Source of the DNA: Trichinella spiralis
Lineage: Eukaryota > Nematoda > Enoplea > Trichinellida > Trichinellidae
NCBI GenBank assembly: GCA_000181795.3
Contig: CM012953.1
Location: forward strand, 4,582,292 to 4,646,291
Direction: 5' to 3'
Length of the DNA: 64,000 nt
Below the pieces are notes generated by a model. The model was not told where the DNA came from and did not search any database. It saw nothing but the letters and a program-made list of their open reading frames with translations. Positions within the stretch are counted from its first letter, which is position 1. Each line of letters starts with the position of its first letter. Both the position numbers and the translations under genes were made by a program. Shown piece by piece: positions 1 through 18,400 of the stretch.

Positions 1-3000
1 CGCAAGCAATTTCTTCCAAAAATTTCAAATTACCCTGCTAAAAAAGCACAACAACAGAAAAAATGCTTAATTACAAACTTTACAATATCAAAATTGAAAA
101 TAACAACAAACACCACACTTTTCAATATTAAAAAAAAAATAGAAATATACTTACCCTGTCATACCATCCCAATTTGGACAAAGTGCACAATACTAAATAA
201 GCAGAATGGAAGTCAGCGTTTTCAGATAAACCAAACACAGCCAATCGCTTGATGTTCCCACGAAGCACACTTTTATCATTACTGAAAAAAGAAGTATGAA
301 TTTAAAAAACAGAACAATTTAAACGTAAGTAATAAGTAAACATTACACTGCAAACATGCATATAATTTTCAAAGCTATTTTCTTCTTTTCTAAAGTGTCT
401 TTGTTATTTTGAATTATGTCCCAAGCTGGCATTAAATTAAAATTCTCAAGAATGCCTTTCTTCAATGCTATTGATACCTTAAAAATAAACATTTGGCATA
501 TAACAAAATTAAAAACACAAACAAAAAAACATTCAATGTCAATAATCAACCATAAGCATACAAGCTTTGCTAAAGTGAAATATTGAGAATCGGTCGCCTT
601 TTCCATGATGGTCAACAATCTTTGTATTCTCATTTCGATAATATAACTAAAAATCGACTAAGTAATAACAAGAATTTAAGATGCTTGATTGATACTACAA
701 ATACGACTGATACCTTGCATTGAATTCTGAGTCAATATCTACGCAAAGTTTCCGAAAAGCATTCAAAGCGCCATTTCGTACCGCTTCTTGTGTAGACCAC
801 ACCAATTCAAAACATTTCCATATTGTTTCATTGTTACTTGACACATCATGTGAAACACAGTTAACCAAAAAGTCAATTGATTCGAGCACATCGGACAGTT
901 GATTCTGATACAGCATTTCGGTAATCAATGGCAAAATCGAATGCACTTGTTGCAAAAAGCATATACTATCCTGGAAAAAAAATTAAAATTACTTCCAATA
1001 TATGCAAAATTAAAATCCAAATATTATTTATTTACCTCAATGAATCGTATGACAACCTTCTGCCGTTGCACTTGATCCCCTTGCATAACTTTTTCTCGGA
1101 TTTCTTCAGCCAACGGTCCATCAGCTATTACAGAAGCCATGATCAAATCTGAAACAAATTATAAAAAAAAACACCATCATTTATTTCTATTCATTTATCA
1201 AAAAAAATAATATCGAACCCAGAAAAACAAATTTTATCGCATCTAAAAGGTTTCGCTTAAATTCGGCCGAAGTGCAGCTATAAAAAAAAGAAAAAAGAAA
1301 AAATCACTTTCAGTCAGTTTCTGTAGAAGCTTTTTACTTACTGTGTATCAAAAACTGACGCTAACAATGCACTGTCCGGATGCAATTTGCCAAAATGTAT
1401 AAAACGCAGAACTGTCTCTCTGTAATTACCATCCACTATACAATTCAACGCAGACAAGCTACTGTAAAAGAAAAAACCAAACAAAACATCAACCCATATG
1501 TATATATATAGCTTTTTCTGGAAAAATCAACTCACATTATATCTGAAACATCTTCAAAATTGCAAAGCTCATCCGGAAGATTCAGACTACCGTCTTCCCA
1601 ATATTTTTCTATGAGTTCGTCAAGAATATCGCTCATACGATTTCTTGCAATTGTCCATTTTTCATTCACTGAATCTTGTGCTTCACTTTCCTTATTTCCT
1701 TAATCAAACAAAATTATTTTTAATTTAAACAATTTTCATTCTAAAATTAAACCTTTAAATCTAGTTAAACCCGAATAAACAAGATTCTCCAAATTCTTCT
1801 TCTCTGTTTCCAGACGACTCTGAAGCTCCTCAATTGTCACCTCAAAAGAAAAGTTACATTTACATATAAATAAAAATAAATAAATAAATAAATAATGACA
1901 AAAATGCAATACCTTCTTCATAAAAGGGTTATTGCTTAAAATGCTACCAAGAAGCTGAATAGCTGCTTTCCGAACTGTAGGAAGTTTGTCAGCTAAGCGT
2001 CCAATTGCAAGTGGCATAAGAAGCTTATACTCATTCAATGGAACACATTTTTCCAAAACAAGCTTAGTAAATAATTGCAACGCTTTGCTGCGTACATTCC
2101 CACTAATATCATGTATATGCTCCTGCAAGAAAATATTGTGCATTTGACAATTTTCAAAAAAAATTATACATATATACATATCAATATCATACCAATAAAT
2201 GCTTGAAAAACTGAGTTCTCAGCGTTACCAGAGATTCGGGCAAATCTTCGCCCGTCAGTTTCTTACTAATCAGTACAGAGAATGTAGTCAAAACACCATT
2301 ACGAAATGTAAATGACTAAAACCGCAAAAACATTATTGCAATTCCAATTCAACAGAGAAAATAAATATAAAAAAAATACATCTTTTCTGATAAAACAATA
2401 TTTTTAAAATTCATAATTCTCAAGTAAATTTTTTGTTTATTACATGTTACTATATTTTCCTTAAAGATCACAGTAAAAAACGATAAAATTCAATTAATAC
2501 GTATTAAATTCAAAAATACTATTTCAAAATCTGTCACACTATATATGCATTTTTGATTTCCACTTACATCTTCTGTCAAAAATGGAACAAGCAAACTGAT
2601 GTTCCTTAAGACACAATCTGGAATCAAATTTGCAACTTCCACCAGAAAAACACTGTAGTTTCGAGCTGAAGCGCCTTCATTCAAAAGTGCAGCTGCATCC
2701 ACCTGGGACAATTCCCTCAAATTAAAAAATCATATAGTTTCAATTTTTTAACGGCAACAGTTGAGTGGAAATAACAAATATTTATATGCAATTCAGATAA
2801 ATCTGTAAATTACTTCAATATTTCAACAAGAAAGGTTTCGCTATCGCTATTTGCCAAGTTAGAAACCATTTCTGCGATTTTTTCCGGATTTGTATCGGCA
2901 GCAGCCAGTGACTGAATAAGTTGCACAGCAAAAGCTAAAACAACAAAAGACTGTTGCTTTTCAATTTCAGTAAAATCATCAAACTTACTAATTCCATGAT

Positions 3001-3958
3001 TATAGGTGTGAATCAACAAATCGAACGCTTTTAATAAACATTGCTTTCTTGGAGCCTTCCACGGATGAAGCATTTTTTGACAAAATTCACCAATTCCACT
3101 ATGAAAAACACATTTATGCAACGTTAAGAAAATTTATATTCAATGAAACTTACTCGATTAAACGCTCGTCAACTAAAGCCGGGGCCCACAGCTTTTTCAA
3201 ATCAAGTGACAACATGCGGCAACATAATTCAAGAAAACCTTGACTTTCATCTCTCCATAAATCATTATTTTGAACAACTCGTTTCCCTTTTCCACTCTAA
3301 AGCGGCAACTTTCATATAAATGTTAAAACAAATGACAAAAAATATGCACCTTTTTTGGTTCATCATTAAGTTGGACTTCAGAACATTTCTGAGGCTTTTC
3401 ATTTTCAAATTCGAGTGCTAAGTGAATAAGAAGAAACATATTCATTGAGAAAATGTTTCGCAAGGACTGTTTTGAATACGCGCTGCATTCTGCAAAATCG
3501 TCAAGCAGATTCACAAGTTCATGGTAAATATTACTATTAACTAAAAAAAAGAACATATTAATGATGTAAATGTACAAAACAACTCTTACCTAAAACAAGT
3601 GAATGCCATATTTCTATGAGATCTGCTTTATCAAACTTTGAAAAATGCCTTAAAAACAACAAAAGCATAAAGAACAATCAAAACTATAAAAAAATCAACA
3701 AACTCTATGGCGCTGTAAAACACATTAAAGTTACTGACGAAATTTTCCAATAAGTTTGTATCGTACGAGTCTTTATATTCTAAAACAATAGTTTTCAAAG
3801 TTAAAAAACATTCTTGTAAAAGTAAAAAACCATACGCTAACCTTGAAATTTTGATAAAATAATATTCTTATCCGATAAGACTTCAACGTAAAACTCTTCA
3901 TTGCGGTTCACCACTAAATCTTTAAAACTACACGGAAAAGAAAATTCTGTGTCCATGA
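1..3958 (-). CDS. NCAPD2: Condensin complex subunit 1 (CAP-D2), C-terminus beyond left edge
   Basis: HEAT-repeat subunit of the condensin complex, which binds SMC2/SMC4 through the kleisin and compacts mitotic chromosomes in the nucleus. Recognition rests on collinear family similarity: a segment around 1,913-2,122 with HDISGNVRSKALQLF and AIGRLADK followed by LSNNPF, one at 2,568-2,715 with NYSVFLVEVANLIPD, and one at 714-970 with WSTQEAVRNGALNAFRKL; human CND1 has matching stretches in the same order. Start chosen at the ATG at 3,958 (MDTEFSFPCSF), which begins an N-terminal Cnd1-like region. Proposed exons, right to left: 3842-3958, 3704-3779, 3590-3648, 3350-3540, 3154-3296, 2989-3098, 2814-2934, 2568-2715, 2193-2315, 1913-2122, 1753-1840, 1536-1698, 1342-1461, 1219-1277, 1036-1148, 714-970, 562-646, 347-477, 155-281, about 1-37. 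The C-terminal third lies outside the window. An acceptor-like TTTTAG (3,967-3,968) sits 9 bp 5' of the ATG. CAP-D3 is less likely because the middle block matches CAP-D2. Confidence 0.9.
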
Positions 3959-5611
3959 TTTTCTAGCTAAAATTAATTTTCAGAATAAATCCAACACATC
4001 CCACAATTTAAAATTAATATTACAATAATAAATATGATGATCAGGTATAATTTTTGAGCTTGTTAAAATAATAATTAAAACTCTCATTTGACCTGTTTAG
4101 CAAAGTTCACTCGAACAATGAAATAAATTTTTTGTTAATTTAATGAAATTTGTTTAATAATTACTCACTGCAATTCTCATCCAGAATAAAATACATAACG
4201 TTAAAAGTAGGTCACAAGAAAACATTCTGAACAGAATGCATCATCATAAACTTTGCAGTCAGTAGTAAAATATGAATTCTAACTTTATATTAATATATCA
4301 TAATTTTTTATTTTCAGACGTTAAGAAAACTTTTGTAGGCTGCTGAAAATTCAAATAATAGATTTTTGCTATGCTATTTTTTACTATATACTATAATTTT
4401 AAAAAATATTTTATATTAAATACATATCAATGAAAAATTACAACTGCCATGTGAAAACTGTAAAGTAAAATGTCTGCCTTTTCCTTGCTACAGCCAATTT
4501 CATACAATACAGAAAAAGCTGCAATCGGAATGTGAAAAATTTTGTTTGCTTTTAAACATTTTGCATAAATACATTTCTGTTATGTATTGTTAGTTTTTAA
4601 AATATATTTTTAATCTAAAATTTAAAATAATTCTAATGCTTGAAATATGCTTATTTTTGCTTTTGAAAAATTTGCACTTTTTACACCACTATACCAAATG
4701 TTATTCTGTTTACTTTATATTCTGGATTGTCCTATCACTTCTAAAGTGATTTTTCCTATAAATAACCCATATACCGCTTCTATTGTGCTTTTTGATAAAT
4801 TAAAAAATTTTCTACTTGTTAAATTGCAACTGATGTCCTCAAATTGACAATCTGCTTATGCTCTGCTGAAGATTTTTCTCGAAACTCGTAGATAAAACGT
4901 TCTGTATTTCTTTATAAAATTAAAAAAACAATTTTAACGGGACAAATATTTGTTGGAGAAAATACACTCACTCAAAAATATTAACGGAAATCTTAATGCG
5001 ATATATTTTATCAGTATGCTTAACGACTTGTGGAGAATTGAAGGTCAAACTTGAAACAAAATTTTTGCATAAATTACAGAAAACATTCGAATATTTTTTA
5101 AATTATGATGAAATAAACAGATAAGAGAGAAATTATTTTATAACATATTAATAATAGAATAAACCTGAAGACAAAAAAAATGCATACCTACAAACAGTGT
5201 TTGATGGTGGAAAAAAAACCAAAGCAAAAATAAATTATTCTCAGTAGTGAAGTTAGAATGAAGCAAACAATTTTTCACAGGCTGGTTGCAAAAGTCAGTG
5301 TCAGTCAAAAATTCTGACCAAAGCATTCACTGCCTTCGTCAGAAGCATAAACTGCTAATAAACAAAAGCTCCGCTTGCTCATGATAACTGGACAAATCTG
5401 CTTTTCACCATTGAGTTTCTAAAGGCAACCAATCAGCAAATGAACCATTTCATTCTAGCGTTACGTTACGCATTGCTGAAAACTGCTTGTCCGCTTGCAA
5501 AAGCGAAATCTTTGCAACATTTTGATTTTCGATAAAAATGATGTAACATTTTATCAATTGCTCTTTCATTTTATATTAAAAAAATATATATAAATTCACT
5601 CCACATTTTAG

Positions 5612-5639
5612 TTTTATTTATTTATTTATTTATTTATTA
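5612..5639. repeat. TTTA microsatellite
   Basis: About seven tandem TTTA units in a gene-free region. It is simple sequence with no evident function. Confidence 0.85.
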
Positions 5640-6844
5640 AAATACAAATTCTATTTTAAAATTTATGCTTTAACAAAAATTGCGGTTTAGTCTCTTTTGA
5701 TCTTGCGTTTCAGTTCAGTGTTGAGCATTCGAAGGTTATTAGCTTGTAAGCGAAACAACTGTTGGTGCACATTCTACTGAATACAGTATTCGTTTGTTTT
5801 TTGTAATGACTCATCACAAGCAACTGATAAATCAAATATCAGATATCATCGTCCATCTGAAATTTTTTGCCTGCTGAAATTCTGAACTGGAAACGGGCTG
5901 GATTTTTCATACCATCATGTCAATACCAGCATTACTAATATTAGTGTAAACAAGATATGCATCAGGAAGCAGGAAGTAAAGTCCTCTTGGGCATAAAGCT
6001 AGGAAATGTCCAACACTTCCTTATCACTAAAATACATGTAATGCAACTTGAGTAATAATCAACCTTGATTGTTGTTTTTGAAAACTAAAATATTGAAAAA
6101 TTTACAAGCTATTTGTTTCAAGTATTCTGTGCCTTTATCAAACTACAGCCAAATCGATTCTCGTTTTTGTATGTGCAATTTTTAGGATAGTCTCTCTCGG
6201 TAAAATTTTCAGGGATGATTTTCTATTGGTTGGCAAAAATTCGAGTTTTCATTGGATAGCTTCTAATTGCATAGTTATGACGTAATAGCATTAGTTGTTT
6301 TGCCTGAACTTTTCATTGATTGAAATTTTTCTGCTCTGATTAGCTACAATTCTTTTTTATTTCATTGGTCCAAATTTTTAATTACATAACAACATAATAT
6401 TTGATCTGGAATTTGACAGTGGAATTTTTTCATTGTTTTTAGCTGTTTTTTCTTTTAAATATTTACTTTTACACTTTGTACTTTTAGTGATTAGTATTTT
6501 GAATATGATTTAAGAAAATTTCTATATTTTACTGACGCTTGAGCGTGTATCACCTCCCATTGAGTATTGGCTCATGTTGGTTCCGTAATTCGCAAACTGA
6601 AATTCATCATTATTTATTCCCACCATTCGAAAAGACATCTCAGACATGCGAGACAAAAAATAGCAAAGTAAAATAGGGAAACTACAATTGAAGGTCTTGT
6701 TCTTTGCAAATTAAATAAATATCTTTATTATGCAATTGCATCATTCTATTCAAATGAACTGCCTAACAAAGAGAGTTGGCAACCAAGAGCCTAACTGGCC
6801 TAACAAAGAGAGAGAAAGAAAAACAAAGTTGGTCGCTTTGCCTC

Positions 6845-6871
6845 TGTGTGTGTGTGTGTGTGTGTGTGTGT
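6845..6871. repeat. TG dinucleotide microsatellite
   Basis: About 13 uninterrupted TG units. The cysteine/valine-rich and histidine/threonine-rich open frames that cross it are by-products of the repeat. Confidence 0.95.
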
Positions 6872-7316
6872 ATTTGTATGTTGCTTATTTGTCTCATAAT
6901 TGTGTACCTGAGATACCTCATCGAGGTACTAAAGCATAGGAACGCTGGAACGCGTCGATGGAGGAGAGCGACCCTGAATGTGCCATTGAACGCAACGCAT
7001 TTCAGCTTTTCATAATTAGATATTTTTTGAAAAGCAAGTAACAATAAAATAAATTTCTTCATTATGGAACGTTATTAAGAAAGTATTTATTCGTGAATTC
7101 AAATTACATAATAAAAAAATATCTTTTCAGTATTAATAAAATGTTCTTACTCACAAAATGGTTATTTATATACAATATTTATATCATTTCTCCTGTGAAC
7201 ATATTAATTTTAAACAGAAAAAACATTTTCAATACTATTCAAACTACACTTAGCAAATATACAAAGAACACTACAAATAAATTGGTAAAAGTAAGAACAG
7301 TAAGATGAAAATAAAT

Positions 7317-8108
7317 TTAATTCAGCGCAAGCGTAAGGCATTTGCATGCGCCTCCAGCTTTTATAAACTCGCTCATTTCAACCATATGCACATTAAATCC
7401 AAGTCGTTGAATTTTGTCAGCTGTATCTGGACATCCACTTGGTAAAATTACATTTTCATTTATAACAACTGCGTTACAGGCAAACTTCAATGCTTCTTCT
7501 TCTGCAACATCAATCATTGTTAAAATTTTATTTAATTCTCGACCAGTTTCTTTCGTGTGAGCATTTGGATACCAAATAGCTATGTCATTGTTAAGTGGAC
7601 ATAAAGTTGTATCTAAATGATAAAAGCGTGGATTGGTTAGCTTGGATGCGTATATTTTCACATCATCTTTCAAAAGCACTGCTTGAATTCGATCAAAAAC
7701 TTGTCGATCTGTTCGAAAACCATATGAAGCTATCAAATGATTGCCGGCGAATAACGCATCGCCAGCTCCTTCAAATGGTAAATCATCAACTATAACTTGA
7801 TATTTTGCTTGACGGAACCATTCTTCAAAATACTGTTTTTCTTTTTGTCTCTCAGGAAACATGAACTGACTCAACCACACTGATTCTTTATATATCAGAC
7901 CTGCATTAGCTGTGAATACCATGTCAGGCAAGCCTTCTACTGGCTCCACAGTTTCAACTGCTGCGCCACAATGTTCAATGGTTTCTTTTAGTGTTAGCCA
8001 CTGCTTTAAAGCTTTGTTTTTATCTACTGGATTTTCTCGATTCATCCAAGGATTTATTTCATAGCTAACTTCAAAATACGTTGGCGGGCACATCAATATT
8101 CGTTTCAT
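7317..8108 (-). CDS. Dimethylarginine dimethylaminohydrolase / amidinotransferase-family enzyme (single exon)
   Basis: A 263-residue uninterrupted frame from ATG to TAA. It belongs to the guanidino-group-modifying (pentein) superfamily that includes DDAH, arginine deiminase and amidinotransferases. Visible motifs: CPPTYFEV at the N-terminus, FTANAG (65-70) with the substrate Asn, FEGAGDALF (112-120) with the acidic pair, FYHLDTTLCPL (162-172) with the catalytic His164, and GGACKCLTL near the C-terminus with the likely nucleophile Cys257. All expected catalytic residues are present, so an active hydrolase acting on methylated arginine or a related guanidine is plausible; the exact substrate is not determined. 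No signal peptide is seen, suggesting a cytosolic enzyme. Overall wording is closer to bacterial DDAH-like proteins than to vertebrate DDAH1/2 (inference from memory), and unlike most neighbours it lacks introns. An acceptor-like TTTTTTAG (8,126-8,127) 18 bp 5' of the ATG suggests a trans-spliced or UTR-spliced, genuinely eukaryotic transcript. Confidence 0.85.
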   Translation of the reverse strand: MKRILMCPPTYFEVSYEINPWMNRENPVDKNKALKQWLTLKETIEHCGAAVETVEPVEGLPDMVFTANAGLIYKESVWLSQFMFPERQKEKQYFEEWFRQAKYQVIVDDLPFEGAGDALFAGNHLIASYGFRTDRQVFDRIQAVLLKDDVKIYASKLTNPRFYHLDTTLCPLNNDIAIWYPNAHTKETGRELNKILTMIDVAEEEALKFACNAVVINENVILPSGCPDTADKIQRLGFNVHMVEMSEFIKAGGACKCLTLALN

Positions 8109-10511
8109 TTTGATAAATCAAGATGCTAAAAAAGGTATTCATACGTATTTTGGAAAATTATAAATCATAATAATCTTGCAGGGTTCTTCGATTGAATCTT
8201 TTATTCATTTTTAATAAAGCGTAAGCTTATTGTTAGTCTTTTTCGACTTTTATGAATAATTTTAACTTTTCTGAAAAATGCAAAGCAGTAAAATCAGTAA
8301 ATTTTGGAATGCTATGTCATTAAGAAAAAAGTTATTTCATGAAAAAAAACCTAGAACATTACAAAATTTATATTTTAAATAATAAATAAAATTTTTGAAA
8401 TTCAACTACCAGTTTATCGAGTTTTTAAAATATATGAATTTTACTTACTATAGCTGTATCATAGAAGCAATGCCTTTGAAAACTTGATTATAATATTATT
8501 TAAGTTTTCATTTTTATAAAGCTAATAATTTATGCTCAGCTTAAAATAAAAATTATATTTATATTAAACTAAATTTAGAACGTGTTAATGAACCATAATC
8601 ATGTAGCCACATTTATAGCAAATAATTGGCAAGGAAAAATCAATTCAAAATGATTGAATAAATCAGCTTAATTAATGTGCTGGCTGTCTAAATGGTAAAA
8701 TTGCTCGTTAAATTGAATTCTTTCTTCCCAAATTTTATTTAAACAAACAGTTGATCTTGGTTAAGTGCACATGGAATTTGGCAAGAATTTCCATGCACTT
8801 ATCCAAGCATTGTATCCAGCAACAGTAATGCTATTTTGCAATTAGATTCTACGGTCAAATATAAGATTTAAAAATACACAACCAGTATATTTTAAAAAAT
8901 GTACTTACTTTTAATGCGTGAATTTTTTAGTTTTAAAAGCAGCTTTTGCTTTCTTTTGTCTTATTAAATGTAGTCGATTAATGAAATGTAAAGAAAAACA
9001 ATATTTTTCAAATGATTTTAATAATTTATATTAATCAGTTTGAATTTACAGATTTTAGAACAGTATGCAAGATTTCCGTCTTTTGCTGATTACTTTAAAG
9101 ACAAAAATGAACTCTCTGACAACAGGATCATAAGTTATCATTCTTCAATACTAGCCTATCATACGTCAACCTGCCCATACAATTGTTATCGCCATTAAGC
9201 ATCTGCCTGCTCATGTATAGAAATGGTCACCAAATGTCAGTGGGTCGCCTGTCCACTATTATTCTGCTATTGTTCTATGTATTACCATCTGGTCAAATGC
9301 TCAAAAGCATTCTTATAGTACATCATAAGTATATAATTAATTCAAAAAATATTCGCTGAAGATCGACCATTTATTTAAATTGCAAGAAAAATTCAAATAC
9401 TGCAAAGTAATATTAGTTTAAATTATGCTTGTAACTCTTTAAATTACAGCTGAAAATATAAACAATAGACTAAAATCATGAAACAATTTTCCAAAGAAAA
9501 AGTTTCACGCAAAAGTATACATGAAAATTAATAAATAATGTGCATTTTAGTATTAAAGAAAAAGAAATATTTTAAAAAAATTACTACTTATGGTTTATTT
9601 TTCTGCTTTTGAATACGCGTTACTTTATTTAGATATAATTATCTAGTTCATTTTAAAATGCTAAGCCTATTTTTTAATGCTTAGAAAAAATTCTTTACTT
9701 TTGAAAAAGAGTTCAAAGTGAACGTTTTGTAAGTTAAATGGAAGCAATGTAAATGATCATTTATCCCAAAAGGATATGCGTAATAATACTTGTATTAAAA
9801 ACTAATTAATCAAAATAAATCAATATCAGAAGCCATTAGATATTATGGTTTTAATATTAACCAAGTAAGGGGAATTTTCCAATATGTAACTTCAATAAGA
9901 AATTACTGTTTGAGATTAAATATTCAGGTAAACATTTTAAAAATCATTTAACATACCTTTACCTATAGTTAAATCAAACGAGCATTTCATAATATTTTGT
10001 TTAATAATGATTTTAAAATTTAACTAATAAAAACAGTGAAAAACAGACAATAGAAATTCATGGTGGTTAGATTTAGTGATAAGCAGGTACAGTGTGCAGC
10101 ACGGACAAGAAGGGCCATTCTTTAAACTATTTTTTTGAACAAATGATTTTCATAACGTAGTTCAGCATTTAAGTCAAATATTTGATAAATAATACGCACA
10201 TTTAATTATTACTTTTTGACAGTTGTTTGCATGTTCAAAATGATTATATAAACTGAATAATATGAATTCAGCATCAGTTATGAAATATAGTTTTTAGTAT
10301 GTTTATTAATAAACAAAATTTTCAGTAAAATAATGAATCCACAGAATCATGTTACTGAAGGTTTACTGAAAATGAACTTGAAATCTGATCATCAAAAAAA
10401 AAATAATCTACAAGTATTAGTAAAATGCGATTAAGAAATCGGCATATTTTGAATATCAAAAACAGGCATTTTAAATCTGATAAATATAAAACTTGCTTAA
10501 TCTTTTACTAA
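8109..10511. other. Intergenic, no gene recognised
   Basis: AT-rich sequence of 2.4 kb upstream of the hydrolase and downstream of the carboxypeptidase gene. I see no exon-like segment, RNA gene or sizeable repeat. Confidence 0.6.
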
Positions 10512-15403
<4,892 letters not shown>

Positions 15404-18400
15404 TTTTTAAGTGTGCTTTAAAGCGAACAACTTTTTGGTTTTTAGACAGTTTTCAACTTGAACATCATCTTCAAATAGTGTTTAGTTAAAAAAATTCCAG
15501 AAATGAACTTTTTCATTCAAATTAAACCATTTCAGAAGAAAAGATTTTCTAAAATTATTTTCATTCAGCATTTGACATTTAACGATAGCACCATTAATAT
15601 CTAAAAGTTAATTCTAAATATAATTTATATGTCTTCACTTTTAATTATTGATAAAAAATGAAAATTTGAAATATCAGTCATTTAATTATTCTGCATGGCA
15701 AAGAATTTTAATTATAATTACAATGCAATTAATTTTTATTTTTTTCATTGCAAAAGTGTTGCAAATGGAAATAAATGTGAAATGAATAAGAAATTAAGTA
15801 ATTTGTGAATTTTAAAATTACAACAGTTGTATTATTTTACTTAATTATTAATATATCTTGCGTTCCTTAAAAATGAAATAACAAAAAAAAATAAATACAG
15901 TTCCAAACTGATTACCTTTTCATTTGTATTTGCTGCAAAAATCCCGCATCATCATCATCATTTGTTGCTGCTTCTGTGATTTGAAAGTGAAACATGCTGA
16001 ATAATCACCTTGACCTCTTTGTTACCAAAAGCCAGACTGGTTGCTTGCATAGGCTAACCAATAAAACGCTTGAAAATATTCATCATAAATAAGAAACCGA
16101 ACTTTCACAGACCTGTTTGTCTGCAAACATGTTCGTGTAATAAAGGTCATCACCACCATCATCCAGAACACTTTGACAAATATCCGCTGATGGGTGGATT
16201 CAAATTTCAAAAAAAAATGCTAGCATACGCATTGCTAACAATTTTTTCATAAGCAACATGCACAATTTCTCATTAATTAAAAGTATAATTATCTTCTTTC
16301 ATTCATTAAGATGCAAAAATGTAACAATGCATCAATTTCTTCAATAGTTCTACTCATTTTATTGAAATGCATCATTAAAATTCAATAATTATGAAATAAA
16401 AACTGAAAATTATTATTTCAACACTTCATGATAATAGACATTTAAAAAATATTAAAATGAATTTTGCAAAAATTGTAAATCATAAATTGAGCAGATTACC
16501 ATCATAACCAAATCAATTACTAATTATTTATCGTTGTGTTGTAAAAAAATTAAACAAACATGTGAAATTTATGAATAGTAATGTCAAATAAAAAAGTATT
16601 TCTTTTTACGAAGAAAACATTTCAACAGTAAAGTTTGCTAAAGGCTGAAATATTATATTTTCATAAAGCTATAAGCATATTAGCATAAAGTCTAATTTCA
16701 CATACATTTATTTGTAGTATTGAAGAGTGAATTGTTGAAATCTTGTCGAAAATTTGTTGCCTGTTTTACTGTTTTGTTGTTATTTTACAAGCTAAATGCC
16801 TTCTGTTTTACCAGTAAAGGTAGGATTGTATGTGATTTCTTTTTTATGATGTTCAACATATAAAGAAATGCTCATTTTACATATGTAATATATTTCTAAA
16901 TAATTTTCTAGTACAATTTTCCTTATAAATTTCAGCTGAATTATAAAAATTAATTTATATTAATTAGCCCATATTATTTTTTATTTATAGAATTGAAACA
17001 TTAGGTAATGTTCCAATTTACAACGCTGAACGTTCAATGCAATGCAGAAAATAAATGTAGTTGCCCTATATTAATGAAATGTGAATTTTTTAAATACTCT
17101 CATTGTTTAATCAAAATCATTCTGAAAATGAATTAACTGTTAAATGTTCATTGTCGTGGTCATGAAATACATTAAACCCGTATAAAATATGCATCATAAA
17201 TCAATATTTTATTGATTAAATTATTGTAAATGTGCATGATTACTTCAAAAATTGTATTCATTTATTATTAATAGGACAATATGCGTGTAAAAGGCTCAAA
17301 ATACACAATTTTATAGCCATAGACATATGTTAAGCATATGTGGAAAAATTAGAATTGTAGCATTACAAAAGCAATCTGTATTATATTCTTTAAATTGCGG
17401 GTAAGTAGCGAAGAATTTTTATGCAAAGCCTTCTGCTAAAGTATTGTCGACCCAGAGTACTGTATCACTTGAATATAAATGTTTAACCGCACGTTTACAT
17501 CTGAGCATTTACTGTATCAAATAATGATGACATTTTAACATTTTAACATATTGAAAATGCAGCTGCTTTTGTTTTTAATTTTTTAATCTCTCATTTTTAA
17601 ACACAAGCAAAACATAAAACGTATAATAATAAAGCAGCAAACTGTTCGACTTTTATGTTCATCATCACATCTTCACTTCCAAATGCAATTGAAAAGAAAT
17701 TATTGAAATTCTGTACATATAAAAAAATGTTTATGAAAAGGCACATCTTTATTATACAATTTAACATGTGAATTGTAATGTGAAACTTAATTTTTTGCGT
17801 ATGTAAATGTTCAAATAAATTTTTAACTAAAATATTTAAGTAATGATGAATTAAAATTGTTTATAGAACTTTTCAAACAAAAATATGAAAATTTAAATCA
17901 AAAAAAATCATAAGTAAACAGTCGTATGCTGTGCATAATATAATGATTGTTTGTATATTGGAATGAGAGCAAAAATGAGAGTCATTGATAATAACTGAAA
18001 AGACAAATTAATGGAGGGAGAGAGTTGAATTCGGTTGGGATGCAAAAACAATATTTTGTTTTTCATTTTATGTAAATATATTATTAAATAGCTTTTGATT
18101 TGAAAGCTGCTTTGTCATCTCATGACAGAAATATGAATATTTTATGAGTTTTATTTTATAAATAAAGAATAAAAAAATATTTACAGTTTAAGAAAAAAAC
18201 ATTTACGAAAATGTTTATTATCAGTTTTTCCTCGATTTATTAAACAATGAATTAAGCATTTGATTTTTGAAGAGACATATTTGAAAATTGATCATCGTAG
18301 GATGGTTTTCAATGATCAATTTAATCGTTTCGGCCTCTTCTTTTGGCATAGCTTCAGTGGAAAGTTTGCTGAGCTAGCTGAGCTTTTTAATGTATAGTCG

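Larger units (their letters stand above)
3959..7316. other. Intergenic, no gene recognised
   Basis: The 3.4 kb between the condensin start and the 3' end of the hydrolase gene is mostly AT-rich low-complexity DNA. It contains a TTTA tract and a TG tract, listed separately. Open frames here are short, lack splice context and show no family similarity. About 6,880-7,010 is less AT-rich than its surroundings but I could not assign it. Confidence 0.6.

Noticed and set aside
6730-7062. Open frames on both strands across the TG repeat
   Set aside because: They are produced by the dinucleotide repeat, with no conserved sequence around it.
16022-16252. Overlapping opposite-strand frames with His-rich runs
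   Set aside because: They stem from a CAT/ATC-rich patch and are short, with no supporting context.
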